A stretch of DNA of 51,937 nucleotides from Betaproteobacteria bacterium (GTDB lineage: Bacteria; Pseudomonadota; Gammaproteobacteria; Burkholderiales; SG8-39). The notes beneath the pieces are model-generated. The model saw only the letters and a list, made by a program, of their open reading frames with translations. It was not told the origin of the DNA and did not search any database. The stretch's first letter is position 1. Each line of letters opens with the position of its first letter. This document shows, in pieces, positions 24,975 through 33,493 of this stretch. Location of the stretch: assembly GCA_005881595.1 (NCBI GenBank), contig VBBY01000045.1, positions 1-51,937 on the forward strand, read 5' to 3'. Both the position numbers and the translations under genes were made by a program.

Positions 24975-25389
24975 ATATTTCGTACTTCCCCCGCTCCATC
25001 ATGGCCGCCAGTTCCGTCGCGCGTTTTCCGACCTGGCTCGCCCAGCGGCTGCTGAGCATCTCGCGCGCCGCATTCTCCCAGTCTCCGGCTCTTATCGAGG
25101 CGATGGTCTTGTTGAATCGACGGAAACCGGGCAGCCCCAGGTTGAACACCATATCCAGGACGACATCCTTGCGCACCGGGTCGAGGCCCGGAAACCACGG
25201 GAACGCGCGCGTCACGTCACGTCGCACCGTGGCGATGTCGTTGTCGAGAAGCATCAATGCCTCGGCGCGCGTGATCCCCGCGTCATCCAGATTCCGGCCA
25301 ACTCCTATCGTGAGCTTGCGCTTGGCGTCGCGGTAAGGCTTCAGCCGCAATCCTTCATGTCGAATGAGCATCGCGCGGAGACGGCTCAC
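24973..25389 (-). CDS. Phage-type lysozyme, glycoside hydrolase family 24
   Basis: A peptidoglycan-degrading muramidase of 138 residues if started at the GTG at 25389, which overlaps the preceding stop (GTGA); an ATG at 25371 is the alternative. The T4-lysozyme catalytic triad is intact with exact spacing: Glu12, Asp21 and Thr27 in RHEGLRLKPYRDAKRKLTIGVG. The rest matches the alpha-helical GH24 core (DMVFNLGLPGFRRFNKTI, WASQVGKRATELAAMM). No signal peptide or holin is present with it. It lies in an operon with a secreted small protein, a trypsin-like protease and a membrane protein, with no other phage genes, so it appears to be a domesticated lysozyme. Confidence 0.88.
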   Translation of the reverse strand: MSRLRAMLIRHEGLRLKPYRDAKRKLTIGVGRNLDDAGITRAEALMLLDNDIATVRRDVTRAFPWFPGLDPVRKDVVLDMVFNLGLPGFRRFNKTIASIRAGDWENAAREMLSSRWASQVGKRATELAAMMERGKYEI

Positions 25390-25673
25390 CTCGCCTTCAC
25401 CGTGCCGATGATCTCCACCCGCACGCGATACCCGTCGAGCTGCGCGGGGAGGCTTGCCTGGGTCTCGGGGCGCGCACGGTCGAGGCCGATGACGATCACC
25501 TCGCGGCCATCGGCATCGCGGCCGATGCCCACCGACACCACGCCCGACAAGGCGAGAAAGCGCGGGGCGTGTTTTGCCTTCACTTCCTGGATGGTGGGGG
25601 ACATTGCCTTTTCCCCGGCTGAACCCGTCCACGATATCAGCAGCGCCAGGGCAGCGGCAACCGCGCGCTTCAC
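25386..25673 (-). CDS. Small secreted protein resembling the N-terminal domain of the adjacent protease
   Basis: A 95-residue protein with a signal peptide (MKRAVAAALALLISWTGSA). The mature region VVSVGIGRDADGREVIVIG, then LPAQLDGYRVRVEIIG, has the same strand pattern as residues 25-85 of the protease upstream (VVATGVGYKI, then VPPAIDGIPTDVVATG). This is a domain often fused ahead of trypsin-like domains in bacteria. As a separate exported copy it could act as a folding aid or inhibitor of the protease; that is inference. It overlaps the protease stop by 4 bases and the lysozyme start by 4 bases. Confidence 0.75.
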   Translation of the reverse strand: MKRAVAAALALLISWTGSAGEKAMSPTIQEVKAKHAPRFLALSGVVSVGIGRDADGREVIVIGLDRARPETQASLPAQLDGYRVRVEIIGTVKAR

Positions 25674-26668
25674 AAAGTGAGCCTCAGCTCGGAAAACACG
25701 TGCTCGATGCGATTGATGATCGTGCTGTTCTCGCTGCCCGCGAACAGCAATCCGACCAGGCGATTGTTGCTGTCCAGCACGGCCGACCCGCTGTCGCCGC
25801 CCTGGCTCATGGCGCCGGCCATCAGCTGATCGCTGAAGCGCGCAAGGCGCCCCGGCCCGTATTGCACGTTGGCGGACACGTCCACCTGCGTGATCTCGCC
25901 TGTCGTCAGGCCGGTCGTACGTCCGCTTTTCTTGATCGCCAGGCCCAGGCTGCCGCTTCCCAGGCCCGCGATGCTGCCGATTTCGAGGATCTCGCCCTTC
26001 ACCTGGGCCGGCTGCAGGGGCCTGGCGATCGCCGCATCCACGCGATTATCGATAGCTTGCAGGTTGACGCTGCGATAGCGCGTCTTGCTTCCGATCGACC
26101 AGCACGCGGCGTTCAGCACGGCAACGACGCCGCTCGCGAAGCGGCATTCACTGGGCTGCTCGACAAAGCTGACCCGGACGAAGTCTTCCAGCTCCGCGAG
26201 CTGGTCGTCGGGAAACCTGCCGCCGTCGTGCGGCCCCGGCTGCAGAATCGCGTCGCCCCGCTGCGCATCGTTGCTGTTCGCCAGCACGTGGTTATTGGAC
26301 AGCACGAAGACCTGCCCCTGTCTTCTCACCAGGCATCCCAGGGTGCCTGCGGTGATGGCGCGGTGCCCGATGCTGACGCCGCCGGGGGCCGGCCGGAACC
26401 GGGCGGTCCGGGCCTGCAGCGCACGGATCACGCCGGTGGCCACTACGTCGGTGGGGATGCCATCGATCGCGGGCGGCACCTGGTCGCGCGGTCGCAGCTG
26501 ATTCAGGGCGACTTTTCGCGTGACGGAGCAAACGATCGACAAGGCGTTGGTCTTCACTCCCCGCGTGATCTTGTATCCCACGCCCGTTGCAACCACGTGA
26601 GCTTGGGGCAATAGCCTGTCCCGACTCGTCGCCAGTGCTGCTCGTACCGTCTCGACATCGTGCGCCAT
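25670..26668 (-). CDS. Trypsin-like serine protease (Nal1-like) with N-terminal accessory domain
   Basis: A 332-residue protein. The N-terminal domain (about 20-90) has the VGVGYK and DGIPTDVV pattern; the chymotrypsin-fold domain follows with His127 in SNNHVLA, Asp211 in RVDAAIARP and Ser293 in GGDSGSAV, a complete catalytic triad. No signal peptide is visible, so either it works in the cytoplasm or export is non-classical. It is the second gene of a four-gene minus-strand unit, 24 bases after a membrane protein and overlapping the small secreted protein. The target is unknown. Confidence 0.87.
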   Translation of the reverse strand: MAHDVETVRAALATSRDRLLPQAHVVATGVGYKITRGVKTNALSIVCSVTRKVALNQLRPRDQVPPAIDGIPTDVVATGVIRALQARTARFRPAPGGVSIGHRAITAGTLGCLVRRQGQVFVLSNNHVLANSNDAQRGDAILQPGPHDGGRFPDDQLAELEDFVRVSFVEQPSECRFASGVVAVLNAACWSIGSKTRYRSVNLQAIDNRVDAAIARPLQPAQVKGEILEIGSIAGLGSGSLGLAIKKSGRTTGLTTGEITQVDVSANVQYGPGRLARFSDQLMAGAMSQGGDSGSAVLDSNNRLVGLLFAGSENSTIINRIEHVFSELRLTL

Positions 26669-26692
26669 GCGGTTTCTCCTGATTTTGTCGCT

Positions 26693-27415
26693 TCACCACA
26701 CAATGGCGACCAGTGCTGTCGCCAGTTGCAGCAAGCCGGTGAAGAAAGCAAGGACTGCAGTCGCTTCCGCCCACGGAAAATTTCTGGCCTTGGCGACCGT
26801 TTCCTGGAAAATCGGGGTCTTCCTGGGAGGCGAAAAGAAATGGTACGAGCGGGTCAACGCCGGCATGACGCCGGCAACGAACAGTGCCAGGGACGCGTAA
26901 AGATAGATTGTCCTTCGGCCCGTGAGCCAGACCGCAAACACCGCCATCGCCAGCGCCAGCAGCACGTTCTGGAAGATGTCGAGCAGGCCGTACGCTTTTC
27001 GAAGTCTTGCGTTGAACCCCTTGGAGGAGATTCCAAGCTCGCTCAGCAGAACGCGCGTATCCTCGAATACGCTCTTGCCCCAGCTGGTCTCGATATCGGA
27101 AACGCTCAGCAGGATCTGGCCGCTGCGAAATTCGACGTGAAGCTCGCACTTGCGATGATCCGTCGACGCGAGCAGAAGCTCCACGCGGACGTTTTCCAGC
27201 TCGGCCAGGGAATGCGGATCGGTGACCTTCCAGCACTCCGGTCCTTCCAGTTCCGTGCTCTTCCCGGCGCTGATCGCCCGCGCCTTGATCTTTCTAGAGG
27301 TGGTGGGGAGTCCCGGCTTGAAGTCGACGAGCGCTTCTACAAGGGCCTTGAGGACTGCCTTGGAGATGGTACGAGGCGTGTACGCCTCTCGGCACTGGGT
27401 CCGGACGTTGGGCAT
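26693..27415 (-). CDS. Hypothetical membrane protein with N-terminal soluble domain
   Basis: A 240-residue protein that I do not recognise. The first 140 residues are soluble and mixed in character (two Cys-containing stretches, ECWKVTD and RKCELHVEF). Three hydrophobic segments follow: about 149-168 (NVLLALAMAVFAVWLTG), 174-190 and 218-240, with a basic-aromatic loop TRSYHFFSPPRKTP between the second and third. It leads the operon with the protease, the small secreted protein and the lysozyme. No clear ribosome site precedes the ATG at 27415, so the start may lie downstream. A role in membrane anchoring, sensing or pore formation for the unit is only a guess. Confidence 0.7.
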   Translation of the reverse strand: MPNVRTQCREAYTPRTISKAVLKALVEALVDFKPGLPTTSRKIKARAISAGKSTELEGPECWKVTDPHSLAELENVRVELLLASTDHRKCELHVEFRSGQILLSVSDIETSWGKSVFEDTRVLLSELGISSKGFNARLRKAYGLLDIFQNVLLALAMAVFAVWLTGRRTIYLYASLALFVAGVMPALTRSYHFFSPPRKTPIFQETVAKARNFPWAEATAVLAFFTGLLQLATALVAIVW

Positions 27416-27616
27416 TTGAGAAAAACATTCTCCGTCGCGTCCTCCCCGACAGCGTGGTAATTTGAACTCCCCTGTGGTGCGTCGCGCTCACTGCGCGTAT
27501 CTTGGTACTATTGTTTTCCCTATGCAAGGCAGCGGAAACATTTGCTTACGGATTAAAAAAATTCCGGGTCAAAAATTTATCGTTTTGATGGATTTGGTCG
27601 CCGCATAACGACAGCC

Positions 27617-29395
27617 TTGTTCCGTATTTCTCAATTTAGTCGATCTGTGACGATCGCGGCCGCATTGGCCATCGCGCTGACGGTGCGCGGTACCGCGGCG
27701 CTCGCTGCCGACGGTGGAGGGAGACCGGAACCTGAGTTGCAGCGGGTTGCGCTCGGCACCGGCGGCGCCGTGGCGACGACCCATCCGGCGGCTACCCGCG
27801 CCGGCATCGAGATCCTCAGGCGCGGCGGCAACGCGGTCGACGCGGCCGTCGCCGCCGCGGCTGTTTCGGGCCTGACCAACCCGGGCAATAACGGCCCCGG
27901 CGGCCTGAGTTACATGACGATCTACCTCAGCCACCAGCAGCGCGCGGTGGCGATCGGCGACCGCGCGCCCGCTCCGGCGGCCTTCGGGCCGGACGACCGG
28001 AAAGGGCTCGTGGGGACGGGCGCGCTTTCAGTCGGTGTCCCCACCGCAGTGATGGTCTGGGAGCGGGCGCTGGAGCGCTATGGGACGATCTCGCTGCGCA
28101 GAGCGCTGCAGCCGGCGATCACAGTAGGCCGTAAGGGGTTCGTGGTCCTTAGCGCGTTCCCCAGGGCAGATCGCCTCAAGGCGTTCACCTCGAGCCGCGA
28201 GCTGTACTTCGACGAGAACCTCGAGCCCTATCCCGTCGGCTCCCTCTTTCGCAACCCCGATCTGGCGCGGACGTACGAGCTGATCGCCAAGGGAGGCGCC
28301 GCCGCCTTCTACCGCGGGCCGATCGCGCGGGCGATCGTGGACAGCATTCAGAACCCGCCGCTCGCCGCGGACGCTCGCCAGTACGCGGCCGAGGCCGCGC
28401 TGCGCCCCGGCAAGATGGCGCTCGCCGACCTCGCGGCTTACCAGCTGCCCGCCATTTCCCCGACCAGGGTGCGCTATCGCGGCTACGACATCTACTCGAC
28501 TCCCCCGCCCGAGAGCGGCGGCTCGACGGTGAGCGAGGCGCTCAACATCCTCGAGGGCTTCGACCTCCCGGGCTCCGACCGGGCGCTCGCCCTGCACCGC
28601 TTGATCGAGGCCTCCAAGCTTGCCTTCGCCGATCGGGCTCGCTACGTCGGCGACCCGCGCTTCGTCGACGTCCCCCTCGAAGAACTGCTCTCGCAGGGCT
28701 ACGCCGACAAGCGCCGCTGCCTCATCGGCGACACCGCCATGAAGGCTCCGGTGGCCCCCGGCGATCCCACCCCGCCGTACGACACGACCTGCCCGGCCAG
28801 CGGATCGGGCCAAGTGGAAGTCGAACATGTGAGCTCCACCGACCACGTGTCGGTCGTCGACCGGTGGGGCAACGCGGTCAGCTTCACGAGCACGAACGTG
28901 AGCAGCAGCGGGGTGGTGGTGCCCGGTTACGGGTTCTTCCTCAACAACGAGATGACCAACTTCAATCCGCAGCCGTTGTTCGAGGGCGACCCCAACCTCG
29001 CCGAGACCGGGAAGCGCCCGCGCGGCAACATGGCGCCGACGCTCGTGGTCCGCGACGGGCACCCCGTGCTCTCGATCGGGGTGGCGGGCGGGCAGACGAT
29101 TCAGACGACCGTGCTGGGCATCCTGGTCAACCATCTTGACTTCGGCATGCCGCTCCCCGAGGCGCTCGCCGCGGCGCGCGCGTCACAACAGAACACGGCG
29201 AGCACGCCGGCTGAGCCGGGGTTCCTCGACCGGTACGGCGGCGAGCTGAGCGCTCGCTTCGGTCAGCGCTTCAGCAGTACCGGGGAGATCGGCGTGGCGC
29301 AGGGCATCTCCATCCTCCCCGATGGGCGGTTTGTGGCCGTGGCCGACGCGCGTGGCGGGGGTGGCGATGCACGGGTGGTCGTGCCCGCCGAATGA
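27617..29395 (+). CDS. ggt: Gamma-glutamyltransferase family protein
   Basis: N-terminal-nucleophile hydrolase of 592 residues, exported by a signal peptide (TIAAALAIALTVRGTAALA). It matches Ggt along its length: TTHPAATRAGIEILRRGGNAVDAAVA near residue 55-80, GPGGLSYM, and FLNNEMTNF. The expected nucleophile is Thr408 at the start of the small subunit (STDHVSVVD); the usual second Thr is Asp409. The oxyanion motif, usually a Ser-Ser pair, reads GKRPRGNMAPT. It may therefore act on a substrate other than glutathione. The start is a TTG at 27617; no better one is seen. The 200 bases upstream are AT-rich and hold the divergent promoters. Confidence 0.88.
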   Translation: MFRISQFSRSVTIAAALAIALTVRGTAALAADGGGRPEPELQRVALGTGGAVATTHPAATRAGIEILRRGGNAVDAAVAAAAVSGLTNPGNNGPGGLSYMTIYLSHQQRAVAIGDRAPAPAAFGPDDRKGLVGTGALSVGVPTAVMVWERALERYGTISLRRALQPAITVGRKGFVVLSAFPRADRLKAFTSSRELYFDENLEPYPVGSLFRNPDLARTYELIAKGGAAAFYRGPIARAIVDSIQNPPLAADARQYAAEAALRPGKMALADLAAYQLPAISPTRVRYRGYDIYSTPPPESGGSTVSEALNILEGFDLPGSDRALALHRLIEASKLAFADRARYVGDPRFVDVPLEELLSQGYADKRRCLIGDTAMKAPVAPGDPTPPYDTTCPASGSGQVEVEHVSSTDHVSVVDRWGNAVSFTSTNVSSSGVVVPGYGFFLNNEMTNFNPQPLFEGDPNLAETGKRPRGNMAPTLVVRDGHPVLSIGVAGGQTIQTTVLGILVNHLDFGMPLPEALAAARASQQNTASTPAEPGFLDRYGGELSARFGQRFSSTGEIGVAQGISILPDGRFVAVADARGGGGDARVVVPAE

Positions 29396-29473
29396 GCGGG
29401 CCGCCTGTTCCGCGAGGTGAACCAGGCCTCGACGCCGGGATCCGGCTCGTCGAGGCCCAGGGGATGCTGCGAA

Positions 29474-29992
29474 CTAGTTGGTCAGGGCGGCGCCGACGCG
29501 CTTCGTCGCGCCGAGGCTGGCCTGCGACTTGTCGAGAACCGAGATCTCGCCGGCGAGCTCCGCGCCTTCCTCGATCTTGATCTTGGCGTAGCGGATCTTG
29601 CCCGAGACCTTGCCGGTGCCGTGGATGGTGAGCTGCTTGCGCACCGTCAGCTCGCCTTCGAAGCGGCCGTTGATCTCGGCGTTGTCGACCGCGATGGTGC
29701 CCTGGAACACGCCGTTCTGCGCGATCTCGAGCACGCGCGAGTCGAGCGTGGCTTCCATGCGCCCTTCGACCACCAGCGTATCGCAGTCGGAGATCTCGGC
29801 GCCTTTCATCTTGATGTCGGGGCCGACGACCAGCTTCGCTTCCTTGCGCTCTTCACCCTTATCGGTGGCGAGGGGCGAGGGTGCCACGTAGGCGGGAGGC
29901 ACGGTCGCGGGAGTCGCTGGTTGGCTTGGGCGGAACAGACTGTTATCGCGCTGCTCTTCGCGCTTGCGGAAAAACCCGTCTTTCTGTAGCAC
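29474..29992 (-). CDS. Bactofilin family cytoskeletal protein
   Basis: Polymerising beta-helix protein that scaffolds cell-envelope processes at the membrane. The start chosen is a GTG at 29992 with a strong ribosome site (AGAGGGGA) six bases upstream, giving 172 residues; an ATG at 30043 would add 17. A Pro/Ala-rich disordered N-terminus (about 1-50) precedes the bactofilin domain, where short repeated strands with hydrophobic spacing are visible: KLVVGPDIKMKGAEI, DTLVVEGRMEATL, GTIAVDNAEINGRFEGEL and HGTGKVSGKIRYAKIKI. It is monocistronic. Confidence 0.9.
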   Translation of the reverse strand: MLQKDGFFRKREEQRDNSLFRPSQPATPATVPPAYVAPSPLATDKGEERKEAKLVVGPDIKMKGAEISDCDTLVVEGRMEATLDSRVLEIAQNGVFQGTIAVDNAEINGRFEGELTVRKQLTIHGTGKVSGKIRYAKIKIEEGAELAGEISVLDKSQASLGATKRVGAALTN

Positions 29993-30145
29993 GTTATTCC
30001 CCTCTGTAGTGAATGGCTGGGATAGCTTTACAACCGTATGCACGATCCATACCAGCGGTTTGCGCAGGGAGTTTTCGCTGCAAAGGCAGAAAAACGTCGG
30101 CCTGGAGCGACAGCCGCTCGGCCGAATCAGGAAAAAGCGCTGTTT

Positions 30146-30172
30146 GCGCTCGTTTTTTTTCTGTCGTGCTAC
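30146..30172. terminator. Bidirectional intrinsic terminator
   Basis: AGCGC and GCGCT flank a 5-base loop and are followed by CGTTTTTTTT on the plus strand; on the minus strand the same stem is followed by TTTTT. It sits just past the stop of the N-acyl-D-amino-acid deacylase gene (ends at 30175, minus), so it plausibly ends that transcript, and it would also stop transcription entering from the left. Confidence 0.6.
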
Positions 30173-30174
30173 CG

Positions 30175-31839
30175 CTACGCAAAGTCGCGAAGCAAACGGC
30201 CTGGACGGCGCGAGCGGTCCAGATCCCCGTCCCGCACGATGCGAACGCCGTTCACCCAGACGCCGTGAACGCCGACCGCGTCGGTGGTGAGGCGAGGGTG
30301 GCCCCCCGGCAGATCGAAGACGCGCCGGTTCGGCCCGCGGTTCACGCTCGCCGGGTCGAAGAGCAGGAGGTCGGCCTGGTAACCGGGCTTCAGCACCCCC
30401 CGTTCCTTGATGCCGAACACCGCAGCCGGCTGGCCGGTCAGCCTGCGGGCAGCGTCTTCCAGCGACAGCACGCCGAGCTCGCGCACCCAGTGCCCGAGCA
30501 GGTGCAGCCCGAAGCCGGCGTCATTGAAGAACGTAAGATGCGCGCCCGCGTCCGACAGCGACACCATGCTGGCGGGGTGGCGGAGCATGCGGCCGACCGC
30601 CTCCTCGTCGGAGTTGAGGAGCAGCGCCGTGAACACCGTGTCGAGACTCTCCTCGAGCGCCAGGTCGAGCATGAAGTCGAGCGGGTCCTTGCCCGCCTGT
30701 CCGGCCAGCTCGGCGATCGAGCGCTGCTCGAGGTCCTTGCGCGCCGACTCGACCACGCGCACCTGGCTCCACTGGCCGTTGAACAGGCGGAAGTGCGCAG
30801 GGGTCGCCAGCTCCTTACGCATTGAATTTCGAAATTTTGGATCTCGAAGAACGTTTCGAAAAGCTTCGTCTTTCTTCCCGAGAGCGGGCTTCCAGGATTC
30901 CAACCCTTCAAACGTATAGGGCGAGTGCAGCGTGAAATCCATCGACAGCGGGCAGCAGGACATCGCGCCGACGACCTTGTGACCGCGCGCGGTAGCGTCG
31001 CGCGCGGCGTCGAGGTCCCGGAACACCGCGTCCGGATTGGTGCTGCTGTGGAGCAACGCGGCAACCACCACCGGCCGGGTCGATTGCGCCGCCAGCTCCT
31101 CGAGGAACGCCATGCGCGTGTGGCCGCCCTTGGTGAGCATGAACACGCCGCGGCCGGCATCCTTGAGCGAGACGACGAGGGCGCGCAGCTCCTTCTCGTC
31201 GGCCAGACGTGAGGGCATCGGTACACCAGCTTCGCCGTTGTGGGCGGGCGAGGTGCTGGTCGAGAAGCCGATCGCGCCGGCGCGCATCGCCTCGAGCACC
31301 AGAGCGCGCATCTCGGCGATCTCGGCATCGGTCGCGACGCGCTGCGTCGCCGCCTCGCCCATCACGTAGCTGCGCAGCGCCGAGTGCCCGACGAAGCTTG
31401 CGATGTTGAGCGCAGCTCCCCGGCGCTCGAGCATGTCGAGGTACTGCGGCACCGATTCGAACTCCCAGCGGATGCCGCTCCGCAGCACTTCGAGCGACAT
31501 GCCCTCGACCTGCGTCAGGTTGCGCATCACCAGGTCCCGGTCCGCAGGACGGCACGGCGCGATGGTGAAGCCGCAGTTGCCGATGATCGCGGTGGTGACC
31601 CCGAGCGCAGGCGAGGGCGAGGCGCTCGGGTCCCAGGTGAGCTGCGCGTCGTAATGCGTGTGGTTGTCGATGATCCCAGGCATCAGCGCAAGGCCGCCGG
31701 CATCGATCGTCTCTTTTGCGCTGTCGGTAACCTCTCCGATTTCCGCAATGCGGCCATCCCTGACGCCCACGTCTCCATGCCGGGGAGAAGAACCCAAACC
31801 GTCGAGAAGCAGCGCTCCGCGGATCACGAGGTCGTGCAT
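30175..31839 (-). CDS. N-acyl-D-amino-acid deacylase family amidohydrolase
   Basis: A 554-residue metal-dependent amidohydrolase of the D-aminoacylase type. The N-terminal beta-sandwich carries LALMPGIIDNHTHYDAQLTWD with the HxH metal ligands, followed by IGNCGFTIAPCRP, which includes the Cys that bridges or binds zinc in D-aminoacylase, then SLSDAGAHL with a catalytic-type Asp and the C-terminal GVLKPGYQADLLLFDP. Likely reaction: hydrolysis of an N-acylated D-amino acid or related amide in the cytosol. A distinctly AT-rich patch sits at about 30816-30890. It is divergent from the small secreted protein at 31872. Confidence 0.9.
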   Translation of the reverse strand: MHDLVIRGALLLDGLGSSPRHGDVGVRDGRIAEIGEVTDSAKETIDAGGLALMPGIIDNHTHYDAQLTWDPSASPSPALGVTTAIIGNCGFTIAPCRPADRDLVMRNLTQVEGMSLEVLRSGIRWEFESVPQYLDMLERRGAALNIASFVGHSALRSYVMGEAATQRVATDAEIAEMRALVLEAMRAGAIGFSTSTSPAHNGEAGVPMPSRLADEKELRALVVSLKDAGRGVFMLTKGGHTRMAFLEELAAQSTRPVVVAALLHSSTNPDAVFRDLDAARDATARGHKVVGAMSCCPLSMDFTLHSPYTFEGLESWKPALGKKDEAFRNVLRDPKFRNSMRKELATPAHFRLFNGQWSQVRVVESARKDLEQRSIAELAGQAGKDPLDFMLDLALEESLDTVFTALLLNSDEEAVGRMLRHPASMVSLSDAGAHLTFFNDAGFGLHLLGHWVRELGVLSLEDAARRLTGQPAAVFGIKERGVLKPGYQADLLLFDPASVNRGPNRRVFDLPGGHPRLTTDAVGVHGVWVNGVRIVRDGDLDRSRRPGRLLRDFA

Positions 31840-31871
31840 GGGATCAGCCAGTATACTGGCGCCTCAACGCC

Positions 31872-32120
31872 ATGAAACGCACGCTCGCCGTCTTGGTCGT
31901 CCTTTGCGCCGCGCTGGATGTGCAGGCAGCGAAGCAAGCTGGAGGCAAGTTTGCAAGCGTCCCGTCCGCCGCCCATTCCACGGCGACGCCCGGCCGCGGC
32001 AGCTCGCGGCTCCACAGGGATCCGCGCGGCGCGCCGGAGCTGGCGCCTGGCCGCAAGGTGAGCGAGCAGGACTGCTCCAAGCCGGTCGATATCCAGGCGG
32101 GGAACCTGCGGTGCAAGTAA
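31872..32120 (+). CDS. Small secreted protein, function unknown
   Basis: An 82-residue protein with a signal peptide (MKRTLAVLVVLCAALDVQA). The mature part is basic and polar, with Pro/Gly/Ser-rich text and a C-terminal Cys pair (EQDCSKPVDIQAGNLRCK) that could form a disulfide. No family is recognised. It overlaps the start of the next small gene by 10 bases and is probably co-transcribed with it and with the outer-membrane protein, in a group facing a TonB receptor gene. Confidence 0.6.
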   Translation: MKRTLAVLVVLCAALDVQAAKQAGGKFASVPSAAHSTATPGRGSSRLHRDPRGAPELAPGRKVSEQDCSKPVDIQAGNLRCK

Positions 32121-32461
32121 TCGTGCGAATTGCACAGCTCGCACTGGCTCTTTGCGCGCTGATGCCGTTGATCGCTGCCGCGCACGGAAATCACAAGCAG
32201 CCCCTCGAGGCCGCTGCTTCGGCCGCCGGCGCTATAGCGGTTGCACCCTCGCACTGCCCGGACGACGGCGGACCGGGTTGTGGCGGTCACGGCTCCTCGT
32301 GCATACGTGCGGGCGAGCCGGACATGATCGACGCCGCGCCGGCGGCCTGCGCCTTGCAACAGTCATCTGTTCCATCCCTGCTGTCTCTCACCGGTGCTGT
32401 TCCGCCCCGGCCCACCCCGCTCTCACCCTTCCCGCCGCGCGCCCCTCCCGTTTCTTCCTGA
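32111..32461 (+). CDS. Small His/Cys-containing exported protein, possibly metal-related
   Basis: A 116-residue protein from a GTG at 32111 (another GTG at 32123). A hydrophobic signal-like stretch (AQLALALCALMPLIAAAHG) is followed by HGNHK and by HCPDDGGPGCGGHGSSC, a cluster of His and Cys, then a Pro-rich end. The pattern recalls small periplasmic metal-handling proteins such as DUF2946 or CopL-like ones, but I cannot assign it. It overlaps the gene before by 10 bases and precedes the outer-membrane protein by 55 bases. Confidence 0.5.
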   Translation: MQVIVRIAQLALALCALMPLIAAAHGNHKQPLEAAASAAGAIAVAPSHCPDDGGPGCGGHGSSCIRAGEPDMIDAAPAACALQQSSVPSLLSLTGAVPPRPTPLSPFPPRAPPVSS

Positions 32462-32516
32462 CGCTGGATTCCGTAGTACCGAGTTGTCTGTAAGAAGTTC
32501 CACCGTTGGGGGAACA

Positions 32517-33470
32517 ATGAAACGGCTTTCATTGGCATTGGTTTTGTGCGCGCCGCTTGGCGCGGCGGCATCGTGTGGCTCGGCCTTTTGCATGGTCGAT
32601 ACGCAATGGAGCATGCAGGGCGTCAATGTCACGCCTGGCACCCGGTTCGATTTGCATTACGAGTACATCAACCAGGACCGCGTGCAGAACGGCCGAAGGC
32701 GCATCGGCGTCGGCGAAATTCCGCGCGACCACGATGAAGTGCAGACGGTGAATCGCAACTTCATCGGAACGCTGGATCACAACTTCGACGCGAACTGGGG
32801 CATCACAGCCACGCTGCCGATCGTTCGGCGCACGCACTTCCACCTCCAGAACGAGGACGACGGTACCCAGACTCCGGAACACTGGAAATTCACCGAGGTG
32901 GGCGATCTACGCCTGCTCGGTCGCTATCAATTTTCTCCGACAGAAACGCCAGAGCACACGCTTGGACAGTCCGGATTGCTGTTCGGGCTCAAGCTGCCGA
33001 CGGGCAGCTTCAAGGTGCGCAACGCAGATGGCGAGCGTGCCGAACGCACGCTGCAGCCCGGCAGCGGAACGACCGACGCGCTCTTCGGCGCGTTCTTGCG
33101 TCGGGCGCTTCCATTGAAGGACCTGTCGTGGTTCGTGCAGGGCCTCGTTCAGGTTCCGTTCACTACGAAGGAGGACTATCGACCGGGGCGACGGATCAAC
33201 ATCGACGCCGGGATGCGATACGAGGCAACCGAGAAGCTGGGGCTGTTGCTGCAGATGAATGGACTGATAAGAGGTCGCGACGGCGGCGCGCAAGCTGAAG
33301 CCGAGGATTCGGGCGGTCGCTCGCTATTTCTGAGTCCAGGCGTCGCCTATGCGCTGACGAAGGACCTGCAGGCTTACGGCTTTCTGCAGCTGCCGCTCTA
33401 CCAGTTCGTGAATGGAGTTCAGCTGGTGGCCGACCGGGCCTTGGTCGTGGGACTCAGCACGCGCTTTTGA
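32517..33470 (+). CDS. Outer-membrane beta-barrel protein (transporter-like)
   Basis: A 317-residue protein with a signal peptide (MKRLSLALVLCAPLGAAA) and, right after it, a short CGSAFC motif that may bind metal or form a disulfide. The rest alternates hydrophobic and polar residues in strands typical of outer-membrane barrels, for example FDLHYEYINQDRVQ, GTLDHNFDANWGITATLPIV, GLLFGLKLPTGSF and a terminal strand ending in Phe (ALVVGLSTRF), which is the usual barrel-assembly signal. It resembles barrel proteins annotated as putative transporters of the MetA/phenol type. The TonB receptor gene converges with it at 33494. Confidence 0.75.
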   Translation: MKRLSLALVLCAPLGAAASCGSAFCMVDTQWSMQGVNVTPGTRFDLHYEYINQDRVQNGRRRIGVGEIPRDHDEVQTVNRNFIGTLDHNFDANWGITATLPIVRRTHFHLQNEDDGTQTPEHWKFTEVGDLRLLGRYQFSPTETPEHTLGQSGLLFGLKLPTGSFKVRNADGERAERTLQPGSGTTDALFGAFLRRALPLKDLSWFVQGLVQVPFTTKEDYRPGRRINIDAGMRYEATEKLGLLLQMNGLIRGRDGGAQAEAEDSGGRSLFLSPGVAYALTKDLQAYGFLQLPLYQFVNGVQLVADRALVVGLSTRF

Positions 33471-33493
33471 GCAATGCCTAGGGCGATGCGAGA

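Noticed and set aside
24973-25389. Lysozyme as evidence of a prophage
   Set aside because: No integrase, holin, tail, capsid or att-like repeats are found nearby; its operon partners are not phage genes.
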